From contig JAUXIQ010000168.1 in the NCBI GenBank assembly GCA_030620925.1, positions 1 through 5,321 of the forward strand: a stretch of DNA of 5,321 bases. Reading direction: 5' to 3'. Below are positions 4,833 to 5,321 of this stretch, piece after piece (the stretch's first letter is position 1; every line of letters starts with the position of its first letter). Below the pieces are notes generated by a model. That model did no database searches and was not told where the DNA came from. It worked only from the letters and a program-made list of their open reading frames with translations. The position numbers were made by a program, and so were the translations under genes. This DNA comes from JAUXIQ01 sp030620925 [NCBI: Nitrospinota bacterium]. GTDB lineage: Bacteria; JAUXIQ01.

Positions 4833-5321
4833 ATGTATGAGAAAATCCTGTTGGCCGTTGCTCTCCAGGCGGGCGGTGAAAAGAGCCCCCACGCACTGGC
4901 GGCGCGGGATGTGGCTATATCCATGGCCGCACGCGGCGCTAAATCGGTGAGCGTCCTTACCGTTTACAGCTTGGAGAAGATCGATGGACATCACGAGCTG
5001 ATTCCTACCACGGATGAAATCCGGGTGGGCAACTCTGTGGAGGAACGGGCGCGACAGAGGCACGAAGTGGATCAAATCGGCAAAATGGAAGAGCAGGTGC
5101 GCGCGGCCATGGACCATTTCGTGGTCGAGATGCACAACAATGGAATCAGCACTCAGGAGCTCATAAAAGAGGGAAACCCCCGTGAGCTGATCGTGGAAAC
5201 GGCCGAAGAAATAGGCGCTGACCTCATTATTATGGGAGCTCACGCCCGGCGGCGCGTACTGGATGTGATTCTGGGGGGCACAGCTCAAGCGGTGACCAAT
5301 CAGGCCCCCTGCGCGATCATC
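4833..5321 (+). CDS. Universal stress protein (UspA family), cut by the window edge
   Basis: The frame from ATG at 4833 stays open for 163 codons to the last base, so the C-terminus is missing. Most single-domain family members have 140-165 residues, so only a few are probably lost. The start is typical: MYEKILLAVA as the first strand, then a helix (about 18-34) and KSVSVLTVYSLE as the second strand. GNPRELIVETAEEIGADLIIMGAHARR (114-140) is the family's most recognisable stretch, and APCAII at the end matches the usual 'aPCPVlvv' strand. The ATP-binding signature Gly-x2-Gly-x9-Gly-Ser/Thr reads Gly135-x2-Ala138-x9-Gly148-Gly149, then Thr150. The Asp normally found after the first strand (as in 'vDgS') is absent. 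It may bind nucleotide poorly or not at all. Residues 51-105 contain a charged, probably helical insert. GAGGTGG at 4821-4827 is a good ribosome-binding site. It forms an operon with the upstream hydratase gene. Confidence 0.9.
   Translation, partial: MYEKILLAVALQAGGEKSPHALAARDVAISMAARGAKSVSVLTVYSLEKIDGHHELIPTTDEIRVGNSVEERARQRHEVDQIGKMEEQVRAAMDHFVVEMHNNGISTQELIKEGNPRELIVETAEEIGADLIIMGAHARRRVLDVILGGTAQAVTNQAPCAII

Noticed and set aside
4232-4924. Minus-strand open frame of 230 codons opposite the hydratase
   Set aside because: It is a shadow of the hydratase and stress-protein genes, both of which have intact family motifs on the plus strand.
4713-5288. Minus-strand open frame of 191 codons opposite the stress protein
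   Set aside because: The plus-strand reading gives a clear universal stress protein, and the antisense product is His/Ser-rich without a domain.

Overview
The window holds six protein-coding genes in two blocks and no RNA genes, CRISPR arrays or insertion sequences. It looks like ordinary bacterial chromosome of moderate GC. The gene content is a crotonase-family enoyl-CoA hydratase with a universal stress protein, an AcuA-like acetyltransferase, an Fe-S endonuclease III and a membrane SH3b protein. This fits an anaerobic or facultative bacterium with an active acyl-CoA metabolism, such as Desulfobacterota or Chloroflexota. That placement is a low-confidence impression from gene flavour, not a result.

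Left block, minus strand: positions 194-1465 encode an exported or membrane protein with a signal peptide, an SH3b domain, a long Lys/Pro linker, three membrane segments and a C-terminal soluble domain. Positions 1646-2350 encode an endonuclease III-type DNA glycosylase/AP lyase with its catalytic Lys, catalytic Asp and four cluster cysteines. The two are separated by an AT-rich gap of 180 bases that contains an 8-bp inverted repeat. They are probably transcribed separately. The left edge (1-193) carries two related GC-rich palindromes.

Right block, plus strand: positions 2596-3162 encode a GNAT acetyltransferase with a degenerate acetyl-CoA loop. Next, 3221-3856 encodes a GNAT protein that strongly resembles AcuA, the enzyme that acetylates and switches off acetyl-CoA synthetase in Bacillus. 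After a 189-base gap with a good sigma-70-type promoter come an enoyl-CoA hydratase/isomerase (4046-4819) and, 13 bases further on, a universal stress protein (4833 to beyond the window edge) that lacks canonical ATP-binding residues. The divergent gap at 2351-2595 serves the endonuclease gene on one side and the acetyltransferase pair on the other.

Working together (inference): the right block suggests acyl-CoA metabolism with post-translational control. The AcuA-like enzyme may acetylate an acyl-CoA synthetase encoded elsewhere, the hydratase would act on an enoyl-CoA, and the stress protein may be a co-expressed regulator. I found no clearly new system. The items most worth checking are the architecture of the membrane SH3b protein, the paired acetyltransferases, the hydratase/stress-protein operon and the intergenic palindromes.
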